Positions 24,785 to 32,754 of a stretch of 50,738 bases of DNA are shown piece by piece. Origin of the DNA: an uncultured Oscillospiraceae bacterium. GTDB lineage: Bacteria > Bacillota > Clostridia > Oscillospirales > Acutalibacteraceae. A program made the position numbers and the translations under genes. The stretch spans positions 1-50,738 of the forward strand of contig CASFLA010000076.1 of the NCBI GenBank assembly GCA_949295415.1, written 5' to 3'. Under the pieces are notes generated by a model. It was not told the origin of the DNA. It worked only from the letters and a program-made list of their open reading frames with translations, and made no database searches. The first letter of the stretch is position 1; each line of letters opens with the position of its first letter.

Positions 24785-26269
24785 TTAAAGACCGAGGTTT
24801 TTAAGAACTACCGATTTGATGTCCTTTTTCTCGCAAACATTGTTAAAGCGGACAGTAGCAGAGCTGAGATTCATAATAGGCTTTGGAACCTTTGTTTTGG
24901 TAATTGCCGAAAGTTCTTTTACCATCAAAAACTCATCGTCTGAGCATTTTGAAGGCTCAATAGCCTTTAATACCGATGCCGCAAACTTGTAGGGGCTTGC
25001 GGTTGAGGCAATTACTACAGGACGGTTGTTACCCTCAGTAGCCAAATATTCCTCTGCAACCGCCACTGCTACTGCAGTATGAGTATCGCAAAGGTAGTTA
25101 TACTTATCATAAACTGCTTTAATGGTTTCCAAGGTTTTCTCATCATCGCAGCAACCGCCGAAATAAAGAGCCTGCAGTTTTTCTAAAACCTCGCTGCTTA
25201 CTGAATATTCGCCATTTTCTGAAAGCGATTTCTGGTAAGCGGCGCTTACTTGGGCATCATTACCGAGCAGATGATAAACCATTCTCTCAAGGTTGCTTGA
25301 AATAAGAATATCCATTGAGGGAGAAACCGAAGTAAAGAACTCGCGGTTGCGGTCATATTTACCTGTTTTAATAAAATCGGTAAGAACATTGTTTGCATTA
25401 GATGCACAAACTAATCGGCGAACAGGAACGCCCATCTCTTTAGCATAATATGCGGCAAGAATATTACCGAAGTTACCTGTAGGAACAACGATATCAAAGC
25501 CGTCGCTAAGGTCTGCACCATCTTTTAAAAGGTTGCAGTAAGAAGCAACATAATAAACTATCTGCGGAACTAAACGACCCCAGTTTATAGAGTTGGCGCT
25601 GGAGAACTCCATACCGTTCTGCTTTAAAATTTCCTTGGTTTTAGTATCGGTAAAAATGGTCTTCACGCTACTCTGAGCATCGTCAAAATTACCGTTTATA
25701 GCGCAAACGAATACATTTTTACCCTTCTGGGTATCCATCTGCAATTTCTGCATAGGGCTGACGCCATTGTTAGGATAGAAAACCATAATCTCCGTGTTTT
25801 CCACATCACAGAAGCCCTCTAAAGCTGCCTTACCGGTATCTCCCGAGGTTGCAACAAGAATAACTGCTTTGCCTTTATTGACCTTTTTAGCGGAGGTTGT
25901 GAGCAAATAAGGCAAAAGCTGAAGCGCCAAGTCTTTAAAAGCGCAGGTCGGTCCATGCCAGAGTTCAAGTATGTATTTGCCGTTTTCTAATTTATATAAA
26001 GGCGCGGGCTCATCGTCATCAAAAGTGCCGCTATATGCGCCTTTTAAGCAGTAATCAAGCTCTTCCTCGGTAAAATCATCGAGATAGCGCTCCAAAACCT
26101 TTTTTGCAATTCCTATGTAATCAAGGGTTTTCAGCTCATTGAAATCCTCTTTAGAGAAGGTCGGGATATACTCGGGGACAAACAATCCGCCGTCATCCGA
26201 AATGCCCTTTGAGATAGCCTCAGCGGCAGTAACCTTAACATTAGAATTTCTTGTGCTTTTATAAAACAT
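24785..26269 (-). CDS. thrC: Threonine synthase
   Basis: Converts O-phosphohomoserine to threonine with PLP, the last step of threonine synthesis. The 494-residue length is that of the long (class with N-terminal extension) form. The PLP lysine is K112 in CAFKDLALQ. The glycine-rich phosphate-binding stretches LVATSGDTGKAAL and VPTGNFGNILAAY are present. It has its own promoter and is 15 kb from hom and lysC, so the pathway is split. GGAGGAG precedes the ATG. Confidence 0.97.
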   Translation of the reverse strand: MFYKSTRNSNVKVTAAEAISKGISDDGGLFVPEYIPTFSKEDFNELKTLDYIGIAKKVLERYLDDFTEEELDYCLKGAYSGTFDDDEPAPLYKLENGKYILELWHGPTCAFKDLALQLLPYLLTTSAKKVNKGKAVILVATSGDTGKAALEGFCDVENTEIMVFYPNNGVSPMQKLQMDTQKGKNVFVCAINGNFDDAQSSVKTIFTDTKTKEILKQNGMEFSSANSINWGRLVPQIVYYVASYCNLLKDGADLSDGFDIVVPTGNFGNILAAYYAKEMGVPVRRLVCASNANNVLTDFIKTGKYDRNREFFTSVSPSMDILISSNLERMVYHLLGNDAQVSAAYQKSLSENGEYSVSSEVLEKLQALYFGGCCDDEKTLETIKAVYDKYNYLCDTHTAVAVAVAEEYLATEGNNRPVVIASTASPYKFAASVLKAIEPSKCSDDEFLMVKELSAITKTKVPKPIMNLSSATVRFNNVCEKKDIKSVVLKNLGL

Positions 26270-26285
26270 CGTTTACTCCTCCGTT

Positions 26286-26330
26286 TGAGCAATTTTTGCT
26301 CATTTTACATCTTTTATGACGATTTGTCAA
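26286..26330 (-). promoter_or_regulatory. thrC promoter with a palindrome at the start site
   Basis: Minus strand TTGACA (complement of 26325-26330), 17 bases, TAAAAT (complement of 26302-26307). The palindrome TGAGCAA-N3-TTGCTCA (26286-26302) begins at the end of the -10 box and covers the expected transcription start. The -35 lies inside the end of the dipeptidase gene. The palindrome may be an operator or a 5' mRNA hairpin. Confidence 0.7.
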
Positions 26331-27153
26331 AAAAACTTTTTGCATTATCCCAAAAAACTTTTTTTACCAAGCTTTTTCCAAATTTTTCTTCCAAATAGCT
26401 GTTGAGAGTAAGGCAGTCGGGAATAGTGCTTATTTCGGTCATTTCAGCCCCGTCAAAGTCGCTTCCGAAAGCAACAATATCTTCACAGCCTAAAGAATTG
26501 AGATGCTCTATCGCATCTGAAAAGCCCTCTTTAACATCTTTACCAATAAAAACGGGATAAACCGAAAGGCCGATAATTCCTTTACGAGAGCTTATATACA
26601 TAACCTGCTCGTCGGTTATATTTCTTTTATGGCTTATAAGGGCTTTAAGTCCAGTATGACTGCACAGCACCCTATCCGCAAGCTCAGCCGCTGCAAAAAA
26701 GCTTTCTTTATTCAAATGAGCCAAATCAAGCGCTATATTGTAGCGGTTAAAAGCTTTTATAATATCTTTACCTAACGGCGTTAAGCCTCCGTTGTCCAAC
26801 GCGCCGCCTGCCAAAGCATTATCATAGTTCCAGGTAAGCGTTGCTGAAACAACACCAGCTTTATATAAAGCCTCGACATCCTTTTCTGTTTTTAAAAACC
26901 AGCCGTTTTCTAATGAAAACAAATGCCGTTTTGTCAGACAATTTTGCAGTTGAGGCCTTGCATATTCTAAAACTCGTTCAAATCTTAAGAAGGGCTCTTT
27001 TTCATCGCTTTTGAACCAAACCGCATACTGAATCATTGATTCTCTAAACACATCAAGTGCTAAAGAATTAACGGCGGTTTTGTTATTTTTAAAAGAAAGC
27101 TTTTTGTCACAAATTTCGGTCAAGGTGTCACAATGAAGATCGAAAATTCTCAA
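26314..27153 (-). CDS. Membrane dipeptidase-like protein (peptidase family M19)
   Basis: About 279 residues, a zinc amidohydrolase-fold dipeptidase. The first metal motif HCDT appears in the opening FDLHCDTLTE. Further expected features are LDLAHLNKESF, VLCSHTG and FGSDFDG. Short bacterial M19 proteins of this size cleave dipeptides, sometimes with D-residues; the substrate is unknown. The start is placed at TTG 27153, nine bases after GGAG; an ATG at 27174 has no ribosome site. It overlaps the yraN end by 26 bases and terminates the rplS-to-yraN gene string. Confidence 0.85.
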   Translation of the reverse strand: MRIFDLHCDTLTEICDKKLSFKNNKTAVNSLALDVFRESMIQYAVWFKSDEKEPFLRFERVLEYARPQLQNCLTKRHLFSLENGWFLKTEKDVEALYKAGVVSATLTWNYDNALAGGALDNGGLTPLGKDIIKAFNRYNIALDLAHLNKESFFAAAELADRVLCSHTGLKALISHKRNITDEQVMYISSRKGIIGLSVYPVFIGKDVKEGFSDAIEHLNSLGCEDIVAFGSDFDGAEMTEISTIPDCLTLNSYLEEKFGKSLVKKVFWDNAKSFFDKSS

Positions 27154-27517
27154 AAGAATCAGCTCCAAAAGCATTTTTAAAGTATTTAATATGTATTTTG
27201 CCGTCCTTATCCTTTATAACCGATGCAACATCAAACCTCGGTTGCAGGTCGATTCCATTATTTTTAAGATAAATATTTGCGGTAACAAATAATTTATTCT
27301 GCTTTATCGGGTCAACAAATTCATAGGGTTCAATAATGCGGTTTTCTGAACGCGTTTTAACCTCAACAAACAAAATTCGCTCATTGTTTTCAGCTATTAT
27401 ATCAATCTCGCCGAATTTGGTTCGGTAGTTCATTGCGGAAATTATATAGCCCTTGCTTGCAATAAAGTCAGCAACCGCTTTTTCGCCCAAATCCCCTGTT
27501 TGCTTCGCCTTACCCAT
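27128..27517 (-). CDS. yraN: YraN family protein (UPF0102, endonuclease-like)
   Basis: A 129-residue protein with a Holliday-junction-resolvase/restriction-endonuclease-like fold. The presumed catalytic set is E12 (GEKAV), D39 (GEIDIIA), E52 and K54 (FVEVKTR), matching the E-D-ExK pattern. Its cellular function is not established. It shares one base with the rnhB stop (TAATG) and lies in the well-known rnhB-yraN order. Confidence 0.92.
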   Translation of the reverse strand: MGKAKQTGDLGEKAVADFIASKGYIISAMNYRTKFGEIDIIAENNERILFVEVKTRSENRIIEPYEFVDPIKQNKLFVTANIYLKNNGIDLQPRFDVASVIKDKDGKIHIKYFKNAFGADSFENFRSSL

Positions 27518-28125
27518 TACTTTTCACCAAAGAACTTTTTGAAAAAGCTCGGACGATGAACAGGACAAAGACCATACTTTTTAACCGCCTCGTAATGAGC
27601 GGCTGTTCCGTAGCCCTTATGGTTTTTAAATTCATATTCGGGATACTGTTCATCATATTCTAAAAGCAATCTATCCCTTGAAACCTTGGCAAGAATTGAT
27701 GCCGCCGCAACAGAGCAGGATTTTGCATCACCTTTTATAACGGTTTCGCAGGGTATTTTAATATCTCGGGGTGTTCTGTTACCGTCTATCAGCGCATAGT
27801 CTGCAGGGATATTAAGCCCTTGAATTGCGCGATTCATTGCTAAATAGGTTGCCTCTAAAATATTAAACTGTTCAATTTCCTCTACACTTGCTAAAGCAAC
27901 ACTATAACTGATTGCTTTTTCTTTTATAACCTCGAAGAGCTCTTCTCTTTTCTTTTCGGAAATCTTTTTGGAATCGTTAAGCCCCTTAATTTCCAAATCC
28001 TCGGGCAATATTACTGCCGCCGCAAAAACCGGACCTGCAAGAGGTCCACGGCCTGCCTCATCAACACCGCAGACATATTTAAAACCTTTTAATGCGGCGC
28101 TTTTTTCATAAGAATAATCGGGCAT
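27517..28125 (-). CDS. rnhB: Ribonuclease HII
   Basis: Removes RNA, including single ribonucleotides, from RNA-DNA hybrids in the cytoplasm. The 202-residue protein opens with GVDEAGRGPLAGP, with catalytic D22 and E23. It then has NDSKKISEKKRE and the later YALIDGNR and AAASILAKVSRD, where the remaining acidic residues lie. Length and motifs are standard. It is two bases downstream of rbgA and overlaps yraN by one base. Confidence 0.97.
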   Translation of the reverse strand: MPDYSYEKSAALKGFKYVCGVDEAGRGPLAGPVFAAAVILPEDLEIKGLNDSKKISEKKREELFEVIKEKAISYSVALASVEEIEQFNILEATYLAMNRAIQGLNIPADYALIDGNRTPRDIKIPCETVIKGDAKSCSVAAASILAKVSRDRLLLEYDEQYPEYEFKNHKGYGTAAHYEAVKKYGLCPVHRPSFFKKFFGEK

Positions 28126-28127
28126 TT

Positions 28128-28991
28128 TTATTCCTCCGGATATTCGAGCGTTAAGTTGCCTAACCTTCCGCCTCTATACTCATCGAGCAGCATTATTGCG
28201 GCGCGTTCAGTATCAACCTCTCCGCCCTTTATCATCATTCCGCGCTTTTTACCAACCGCTGTAAGCATATCGTAAAAATCATCGAACTGCTCGGGGTCAA
28301 TTTTATATCTGGACTCCAAAAGCTCGGGATAGCCCTGCTTTAAGACCTCTAAAAGCCTCATTGCTAAAAGTTCTATATCAATAACACCATCTTTAACGGC
28401 GCCTGTAAAGGCAAGATGCTCGCCAACCGATGCATCCTCAAATTTAGGCCACAAGACACCTGGAGTATCAAGCAGTTCAAGTCGGTCATCGATTTTAAAC
28501 CATTGGTTGCCCCTTGTAACACCCGGGCGGTCGGCAACCATAGCTTTAGACATTTTAGACATTCTGTTTATAAAGGATGATTTACCAACGTTTGGAACGC
28601 CAACAATCATAACTCTTAATGGCTTTCCAACCATTCCTTTTTTATCGTAAGCCTCCAGCTTATCCTTTAAAAGCGTTTTTACCGAAGCTATAAAATTTTC
28701 AACACCCTTGCCGCTTCTGCAGTCAAGCGGAATGGCAAGAATACCGTTATCAGCAAAATGACGAATCCATCTGTTAGTTGCCCTACTGTCGGCAATATCG
28801 CATTTATTAAGCAAAACTATCCTCGGCTTGCCCTCTATTAGCGATGACAACTCGGGATTACGGCTGCTTCGAGGTATTCTGGCATCAACGATTTCGGCAA
28901 CAGCATCACAAAGCGGCAGACTATTCGTTATCTGACGCTCTGTTTTTTTCATATGACCGGGGAACCATTGAATATTCTGAACTTCACTCAT
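28128..28991 (-). CDS. rbgA: Ribosome biogenesis GTPase RbgA (YlqF)
   Basis: A 287-residue, circularly permuted GTPase needed for late 50S assembly. The permutation is visible: G4 NKCD (62-65) precedes G1 GVPNVGKSS (131-139), then G3 DTPG (175-178). The N-terminal WFPGHMKKTER and DARIPRSSRNP are family hallmarks, and the helical C-terminal domain follows. It is placed between lepB and rnhB, as in many Firmicutes. Confidence 0.97.
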   Translation of the reverse strand: MSEVQNIQWFPGHMKKTERQITNSLPLCDAVAEIVDARIPRSSRNPELSSLIEGKPRIVLLNKCDIADSRATNRWIRHFADNGILAIPLDCRSGKGVENFIASVKTLLKDKLEAYDKKGMVGKPLRVMIVGVPNVGKSSFINRMSKMSKAMVADRPGVTRGNQWFKIDDRLELLDTPGVLWPKFEDASVGEHLAFTGAVKDGVIDIELLAMRLLEVLKQGYPELLESRYKIDPEQFDDFYDMLTAVGKKRGMMIKGGEVDTERAAIMLLDEYRGGRLGNLTLEYPEE

Positions 28992-28994
28992 ATT

Positions 28995-29609
28995 TTAATC
29001 TCCAAGAATTGAGCCGATTTTATTAAAGGGATAAACGCGGCAAATAGCTTTTCCAACAATATGCCTGACATCAACAAGTCCTATCGCAGTTGTTCTGCTG
29101 TCAAGCGAAACGGCGCGGTTATCACCAAGCAAAAACACCTTGCCCTCAGGCACCTGCAAAGGATACTCCTGCACACCGTAAAAACCGCCTGCAACAAGCT
29201 CCTCGGTCTGCATTTCTCCGATATATACCTCCTGCAGAGCCTCCATGGCATCGGTTGATTCGCCAACATAGACCTTGCCGCCGGTAATGCTTATCCACTG
29301 CCCTTCGGTTGCAATAACTCTTTTAATTATGGGAACATTATCATAAATCTCGCTCGATACAACGACAACATCACCTTTTTTAGGGGTATAAAAAATGTTT
29401 GAAATAATAATCCTGTCCCCATGCTCCAAGGTGTGGCTCATTGATGAACCGTCAATCTGAACCTGACGGAAAACAAAGGTAAATAACAAAATCACGCAGA
29501 TAATAGTTACAACCGCGCAATCAACCCAATCAAAAACCTCTTTCCAGAGCGAACGCGTTTCTTTAACTTTTTTTGTGCTGACTTTATTCTGCTCAAAGTC
29601 GCTCATCAT
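28995..29609 (-). CDS. lepB: Signal peptidase I
   Basis: Cleaves signal peptides from exported proteins at the outer membrane face. The 204-residue protein has one N-terminal membrane helix (about 30-48), catalytic S56 in GSSMSHTL and catalytic K96 in IIKRVIA. The GDNRAVSLDSR box is near 160-170. Length is typical for Gram-positive enzymes with a single anchor. The next gene, rbgA, starts four bases after the stop, so they share an mRNA. Confidence 0.97.
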   Translation of the reverse strand: MMSDFEQNKVSTKKVKETRSLWKEVFDWVDCAVVTIICVILLFTFVFRQVQIDGSSMSHTLEHGDRIIISNIFYTPKKGDVVVVSSEIYDNVPIIKRVIATEGQWISITGGKVYVGESTDAMEALQEVYIGEMQTEELVAGGFYGVQEYPLQVPEGKVFLLGDNRAVSLDSRTTAIGLVDVRHIVGKAICRVYPFNKIGSILGD

Positions 29610-29690
29610 AAAACCGCCTTACAAAATTCAAAATATTTCATAATATTATATTATATATTCTTTAAAATTACAAGGCTAAACAGCAAAATA

Positions 29691-29720
29691 AAAACCCGAA
29701 TGCCGAAGCATTCGGGTTTT
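29691..29720 (-). terminator. rplS terminator with UUCG-type loop
   Basis: Arms 29691-29703 and 29708-29720 (AAAACCCGAATGC and complement) form a 13-bp stem. Read on the minus strand the loop is C(TTCG)G, a very stable tetraloop, followed by a T run. Confidence 0.92.
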
Positions 29721-29726
29721 TTGGAA

Positions 29727-30068
29727 TTAAATCTGCTCTTTAACTTTTGCAGCCTTACCAACTCTGTCACGGAGATAGTAAAGTTTTGCTCTGCGAACCT
29801 TACCGGTTCTAATGGTTTCAACCTTAGCAACATTCGGAGAATGCACAGGGAAAACACGCTCTACGCCTACGCCGTAAGAAATGCGGCGAACGGTGAAGGT
29901 CTCTGCAATACCGCTGTTATTTTTTGCAATAACAGTTCCCTCAAAAATCTGAATTCTTGACTTATCGCCTTCAGTGATACGAACATGAACGCGAACAGTG
30001 CTACCGATTTTAATCTCAGGTACTTCAGCCTTAAGCATTCCGGCAGAAATTTCTTTAACGAAATCCAT
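29727..30068 (-). CDS. rplS: 50S ribosomal protein L19
   Basis: A 113-residue protein at the 30S-50S interface. Recognisable segments are [17 protein letters not shown], the FEGTVIAKN stretch, [17 protein letters not shown] and the basic end [17 protein letters not shown]. The start is ATG 30068 because AAGGAGGAAATT lies directly upstream; the longer in-frame extension covers the structured leader and is not coding. It has its own promoter, leader and terminator, so it is largely separate from lepB. Confidence 0.98.
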   Translation of the reverse strand: MDFVKEISAGMLKAEVPEIKIGSTVRVHVRITEGDKSRIQIFEGTVIAKNNSGIAETFTVRRISYGVGVERVFPVHSPNVAKVETIRTGKVRRAKLYYLRDRVGKAAKVKEQI

Positions 30069-30210
30069 TATAATTTCCTCCTTAATATTTGTTCCAGACA
30101 TTCTTGCTTTTATTTTAAACCGACTCGCACGGTAAAGCAGAGGACTGCCCGCTTTGGTGTCGTTAAACGGCATCAAACCCATCGGCCAAGGAAACCGATG
30201 AAATCAAATG
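30069..30210 (-). ncRNA. Structured 5' leader of rplS (candidate L19 leader)
   Basis: About 140 transcribed bases precede rplS. Two stems are clear. CATCGG (30180-30185) pairs with 30195-30200. Next to it, an 11-bp stem with G-U pairs joins TTGGTGTCGTT and ACGGCATCAA around 30153-30177. Firmicute rplS genes are known to carry an L19 leader with autoregulation; whether this matches that family needs a covariance-model search. Confidence 0.55.
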
Positions 30211-30217
30211 CTAAAGT

Positions 30218-30246
30218 ATAATACCACAACAAAATGCAAAATGCAA
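30218..30246 (-). promoter_or_regulatory. rplS promoter
   Basis: Minus strand TTGCAT (complement of 30241-30246), 17 bases, TATTAT (complement of 30218-30223). It lies just upstream of the first leader stem. Confidence 0.65.
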
Positions 30247-30271
30247 GTATTTTTTCTTAATGATTTAAAAA

Positions 30272-30811
30272 TCAATAATTATCTGCTTTAATTTCAAAAT
30301 ATCCCTGCGGTTTTTTGCATACAGGGCACACCTCGGGGGCCTTTTCGCCAACATAAACATTACCGCAATTAAGGCATATCCAAACCTTAACCTCTTTTCT
30401 TTCAAAGAGCTCTTTATTTTCCATATTACTCTTAAGTTTTTCAAAGCGGTCATGATGCTCTTTTTCTATCTTTGCAACCAAATTAAAAAGGGTTTCCAGC
30501 TCTAGATAGCCCTCCTCCTTAGCCGTTTCTGCAAAGCCTTTATACATATCGCTGAATTCATACCACTCGCCCGCTGCGGCATCCTCTAAATTTTCGAGTG
30601 TTGAGGGAATACTGCCGCCCTTTATATACTTAAACCAAATTTCTGCATGTTCAAGCTCGTTTTTGGCAGTTTCCTCGAAAATTCTGCCTATCTGAATATA
30701 ACCCTCTTTTTTTGCCTTTTCGGCATAATAGGTGTATTTATTCCTAGCCTGCGCCTCACCTGCAAATGCCGCCATTAAATTAGCAAAAGTTCTGCTTTCT
30801 TGAAATTCCAT
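30272..30811 (-). CDS. Rubrerythrin
   Basis: A 179-residue non-haem iron protein that reduces hydrogen peroxide in anaerobes. The N-terminal four-helix ferritin-like domain holds the diiron ligands, visible in GEAQARNKY, the EETAKNELEHAEIW block and KIEKEHHDRF. The C-terminal rubredoxin domain has CLNCGNVY and CPVCKKPQGYF for the FeS4 site. AAAGGAGG precedes the ATG. It is a single gene and marks the organism as an oxygen-sensitive anaerobe. Confidence 0.97.
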   Translation of the reverse strand: MEFQESRTFANLMAAFAGEAQARNKYTYYAEKAKKEGYIQIGRIFEETAKNELEHAEIWFKYIKGGSIPSTLENLEDAAAGEWYEFSDMYKGFAETAKEEGYLELETLFNLVAKIEKEHHDRFEKLKSNMENKELFERKEVKVWICLNCGNVYVGEKAPEVCPVCKKPQGYFEIKADNY

Positions 30812-30871
30812 AGAAAAAACCTCCTTTATAAATTTAAAGATAGTATTCCCTGAAATTCCCTATTTAAACCG

Positions 30872-30962
30872 AAAACCAGAGACATAACGCTCACGCCCCA
30901 TAGGTAAGTATTTGTTTCTCTAACAAAATCCCCTATGGGGCGTGGGCGAACGCTTAGGTTTT
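30872..30962. repeat. Long interrupted hairpin with CCCACGCCCC core
   Basis: Arms 30888-30904 and 30932-30948 pair over 17 bp with one wobble, enclosing a 27-base loop. An outer AAAACC/GGTTTT pair (30872-30877 with 30957-30962) closes it. The core CCCACGCCCC-ATAGG is shared with the hairpin at 11063-11130. It lies between rubrerythrin and the MreB homologue and may serve as a terminator for the latter's neighbours, but there is no good T run. Confidence 0.7.
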
Positions 30963-30968
30963 AGAAAA

Positions 30969-31994
30969 TTATAATTCAACTATAAGGTCATTTATATTGC
31001 GGAGCTGATAATCAATATTATTGAGCAAATCGGGGTATTTCAGCGCCATAAACGCGCCCTTTGCAACAGCATAGCCTGCATCATGATAGGTTCTTATCTC
31101 AGTTTTTAAATACTCGGATAAAAGCTCTGCCATTCCATTAACCAAAGCGCCGTTACCCGAGAGATAAACCGCATCGGATAAAACATCGGATATAATATCG
31201 GGCGGGGTTTTTTCAACAACACTTTTTACGCAATTGCAAATAGAAAGCGCCGTATCCTGCATAGCGGAATAAACGTCCGAAGCTGAAATTTCAAAAAGCT
31301 GAGGCAAACCGGAAAAAAGGTTTCTTCCCTTTGCGGTTATAACAACCTGATTTTGCCTCGGCATAACCGAGCCAATCTGCTTTTTGATTTCCTCTGCGGT
31401 AAGACTACCGATAAGTATATTGAACTCTTTTTTTACATACTTGATTATTACATCATCAAAATCAAGCGAGCCAATAGGTGCAGAATCGCATTGAACTATT
31501 CCACCCGAGGAAAGAGTTGCAATATCGGTAACGCCGGCTCCTATATCAACCACCATTCTACCCTCAGGTCTTGTAAACTCAATGCCCATTCCGAGCGCAG
31601 CGGCAACTGCAGAATCGATAACCTGAACCCTTCTGCCACCCGCCTTTGCAATAGCATTTGCAACCGAGCGCCTTTGAATCGAGGTTGCTCCGCCCGGCAT
31701 AGCAACAATAACCCTCGGCTTTATAAGCTTTTTACCGAAGGATTTATCCATATAATCAGTAAGCATCTGCTCAGCAATATCATAATCGGCAATCATCCCA
31801 TGCTGAATAGGAAAAACTGTTTCAATGTTTTCTGAGGTTCTTCCAATCATAGAACGGGCGCGGTCACCAAAGCAAATGGGCTCCCAGGTTTCACTATCAA
31901 CCGCTGCAGCGGTTGGTTGTTCCAGCACAACTTTATTGCCCGAATATATAACAGTTTTATAGGTTCCGAAATCTATGGCAACATCTATTGGCAT
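30969..31994 (-). CDS. MreB/Mbl-family actin homologue
   Basis: A 341-residue bacterial actin. Phosphate-1 loop IDFGTYKT (7-14), phosphate-2 MVVDIGAGVTDIA and the adenosine motif YLSGNGALVNGM are present. MPGGATSIQRRSV replaces the more common VPSGIT stretch of MreB, so it is a divergent paralogue. MreB proteins guide wall synthesis and cell shape. No mreC, mreD or rodA is next to it. The gene follows comFC and recD2 on the same strand. Confidence 0.88.
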   Translation of the reverse strand: MPIDVAIDFGTYKTVIYSGNKVVLEQPTAAAVDSETWEPICFGDRARSMIGRTSENIETVFPIQHGMIADYDIAEQMLTDYMDKSFGKKLIKPRVIVAMPGGATSIQRRSVANAIAKAGGRRVQVIDSAVAAALGMGIEFTRPEGRMVVDIGAGVTDIATLSSGGIVQCDSAPIGSLDFDDVIIKYVKKEFNILIGSLTAEEIKKQIGSVMPRQNQVVITAKGRNLFSGLPQLFEISASDVYSAMQDTALSICNCVKSVVEKTPPDIISDVLSDAVYLSGNGALVNGMAELLSEYLKTEIRTYHDAGYAVAKGAFMALKYPDLLNNIDYQLRNINDLIVEL

Positions 31995-32037
31995 ATAAAG
32001 TCTCCTTCTTGTTTGCTAAACTAACTGTTCATAATTA

Positions 32038-32751
32038 TTATATTTTATTTTTTCCGTCTTTACAAGACATATTTGAAATTAGTGCCACAGCGCAATAAAC
32101 TTCTTTAGCACCTTTAAGCCTTAACTGCTTTGCACATTCATTTAAAGTGCTGCCCGTTGTTTTAATATCGTCAACGAGCAAAACGGTTTTACCCTCAAGG
32201 CTTGCGGTAACTCTATAAACGCCTTTAACATTGCGCCGTCTTTCCGCGGCAGTCAGAGTATGCTGAGCTTTGTTATTTTTAATTTTCTTTAAAATTTTGC
32301 CGTTATACTTTAAAGAAAGACTTTTAGCAACGGCTTTTGCTAACAGCTCGGCATGGTTATAGCCTCTTTCTTTCAGCACCTTTTCAGAGCAAGGCACCGA
32401 GCAAACAACATCCGGCTTAACATCAAACTTATCGCTAAAGCTCTTGGCCATTCTTTCACCAAAATATTTAGCCGCAAAGGGACGATTAGCCATTTTAAGG
32501 CCATAAACGCCCTCTTTAGCGATGCCGATATTATAATAAACTGCCGAAATACCGTTAAAAAGATAGTTGACCCTGCGACACTCGCATCTTTCCTTAGCAT
32601 TACCGCATTTTAAGCAGGTTTCACCCAATATCTCGCATTCGGGTATCTGCTTTAAGCATTCCTCGCATACTAAAGACTCGGAGCTTAAGTCACCACAAAA
32701 CGCACACCTTAAAGGAAAGAAGAACCGACTGATTTTATTTAAAATACTCAT
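32038..32751 (-). CDS. comFC: ComF-family phosphoribosyltransferase-like protein
   Basis: A 237-residue protein with an N-terminal zinc ribbon (CAFCGD, CEEC, CLKCGN and CECRR) and a type I phosphoribosyltransferase domain. The PRPP-binding motif VLLVDDIKTTGSTL is clear. ComFC takes part in DNA transformation in Bacillus and Streptococcus; its exact reaction is unclear. It begins four bases after recD2, so both are co-transcribed, which fits a DNA-processing role. Confidence 0.9.
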   Translation of the reverse strand: MSILNKISRFFFPLRCAFCGDLSSESLVCEECLKQIPECEILGETCLKCGNAKERCECRRVNYLFNGISAVYYNIGIAKEGVYGLKMANRPFAAKYFGERMAKSFSDKFDVKPDVVCSVPCSEKVLKERGYNHAELLAKAVAKSLSLKYNGKILKKIKNNKAQHTLTAAERRRNVKGVYRVTASLEGKTVLLVDDIKTTGSTLNECAKQLRLKGAKEVYCAVALISNMSCKDGKNKI

Positions 32752-32754
32752 ATT

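Noticed and set aside
26270-26313. T-box riboswitch before thrC
   Set aside because: Only 44 bases separate the genes and no T-box sequence or specifier stem is present.
30069-30182. Longer form of ribosomal protein L19
   Set aside because: Those codons are the structured leader; L19 of normal length begins at 30068 after AAGGAGG.
31353-31835. 160-residue plus-strand ORF opposite the MreB homologue
   Set aside because: Complete overlap with a clear actin-family gene, no ribosome site, unusual residue composition.
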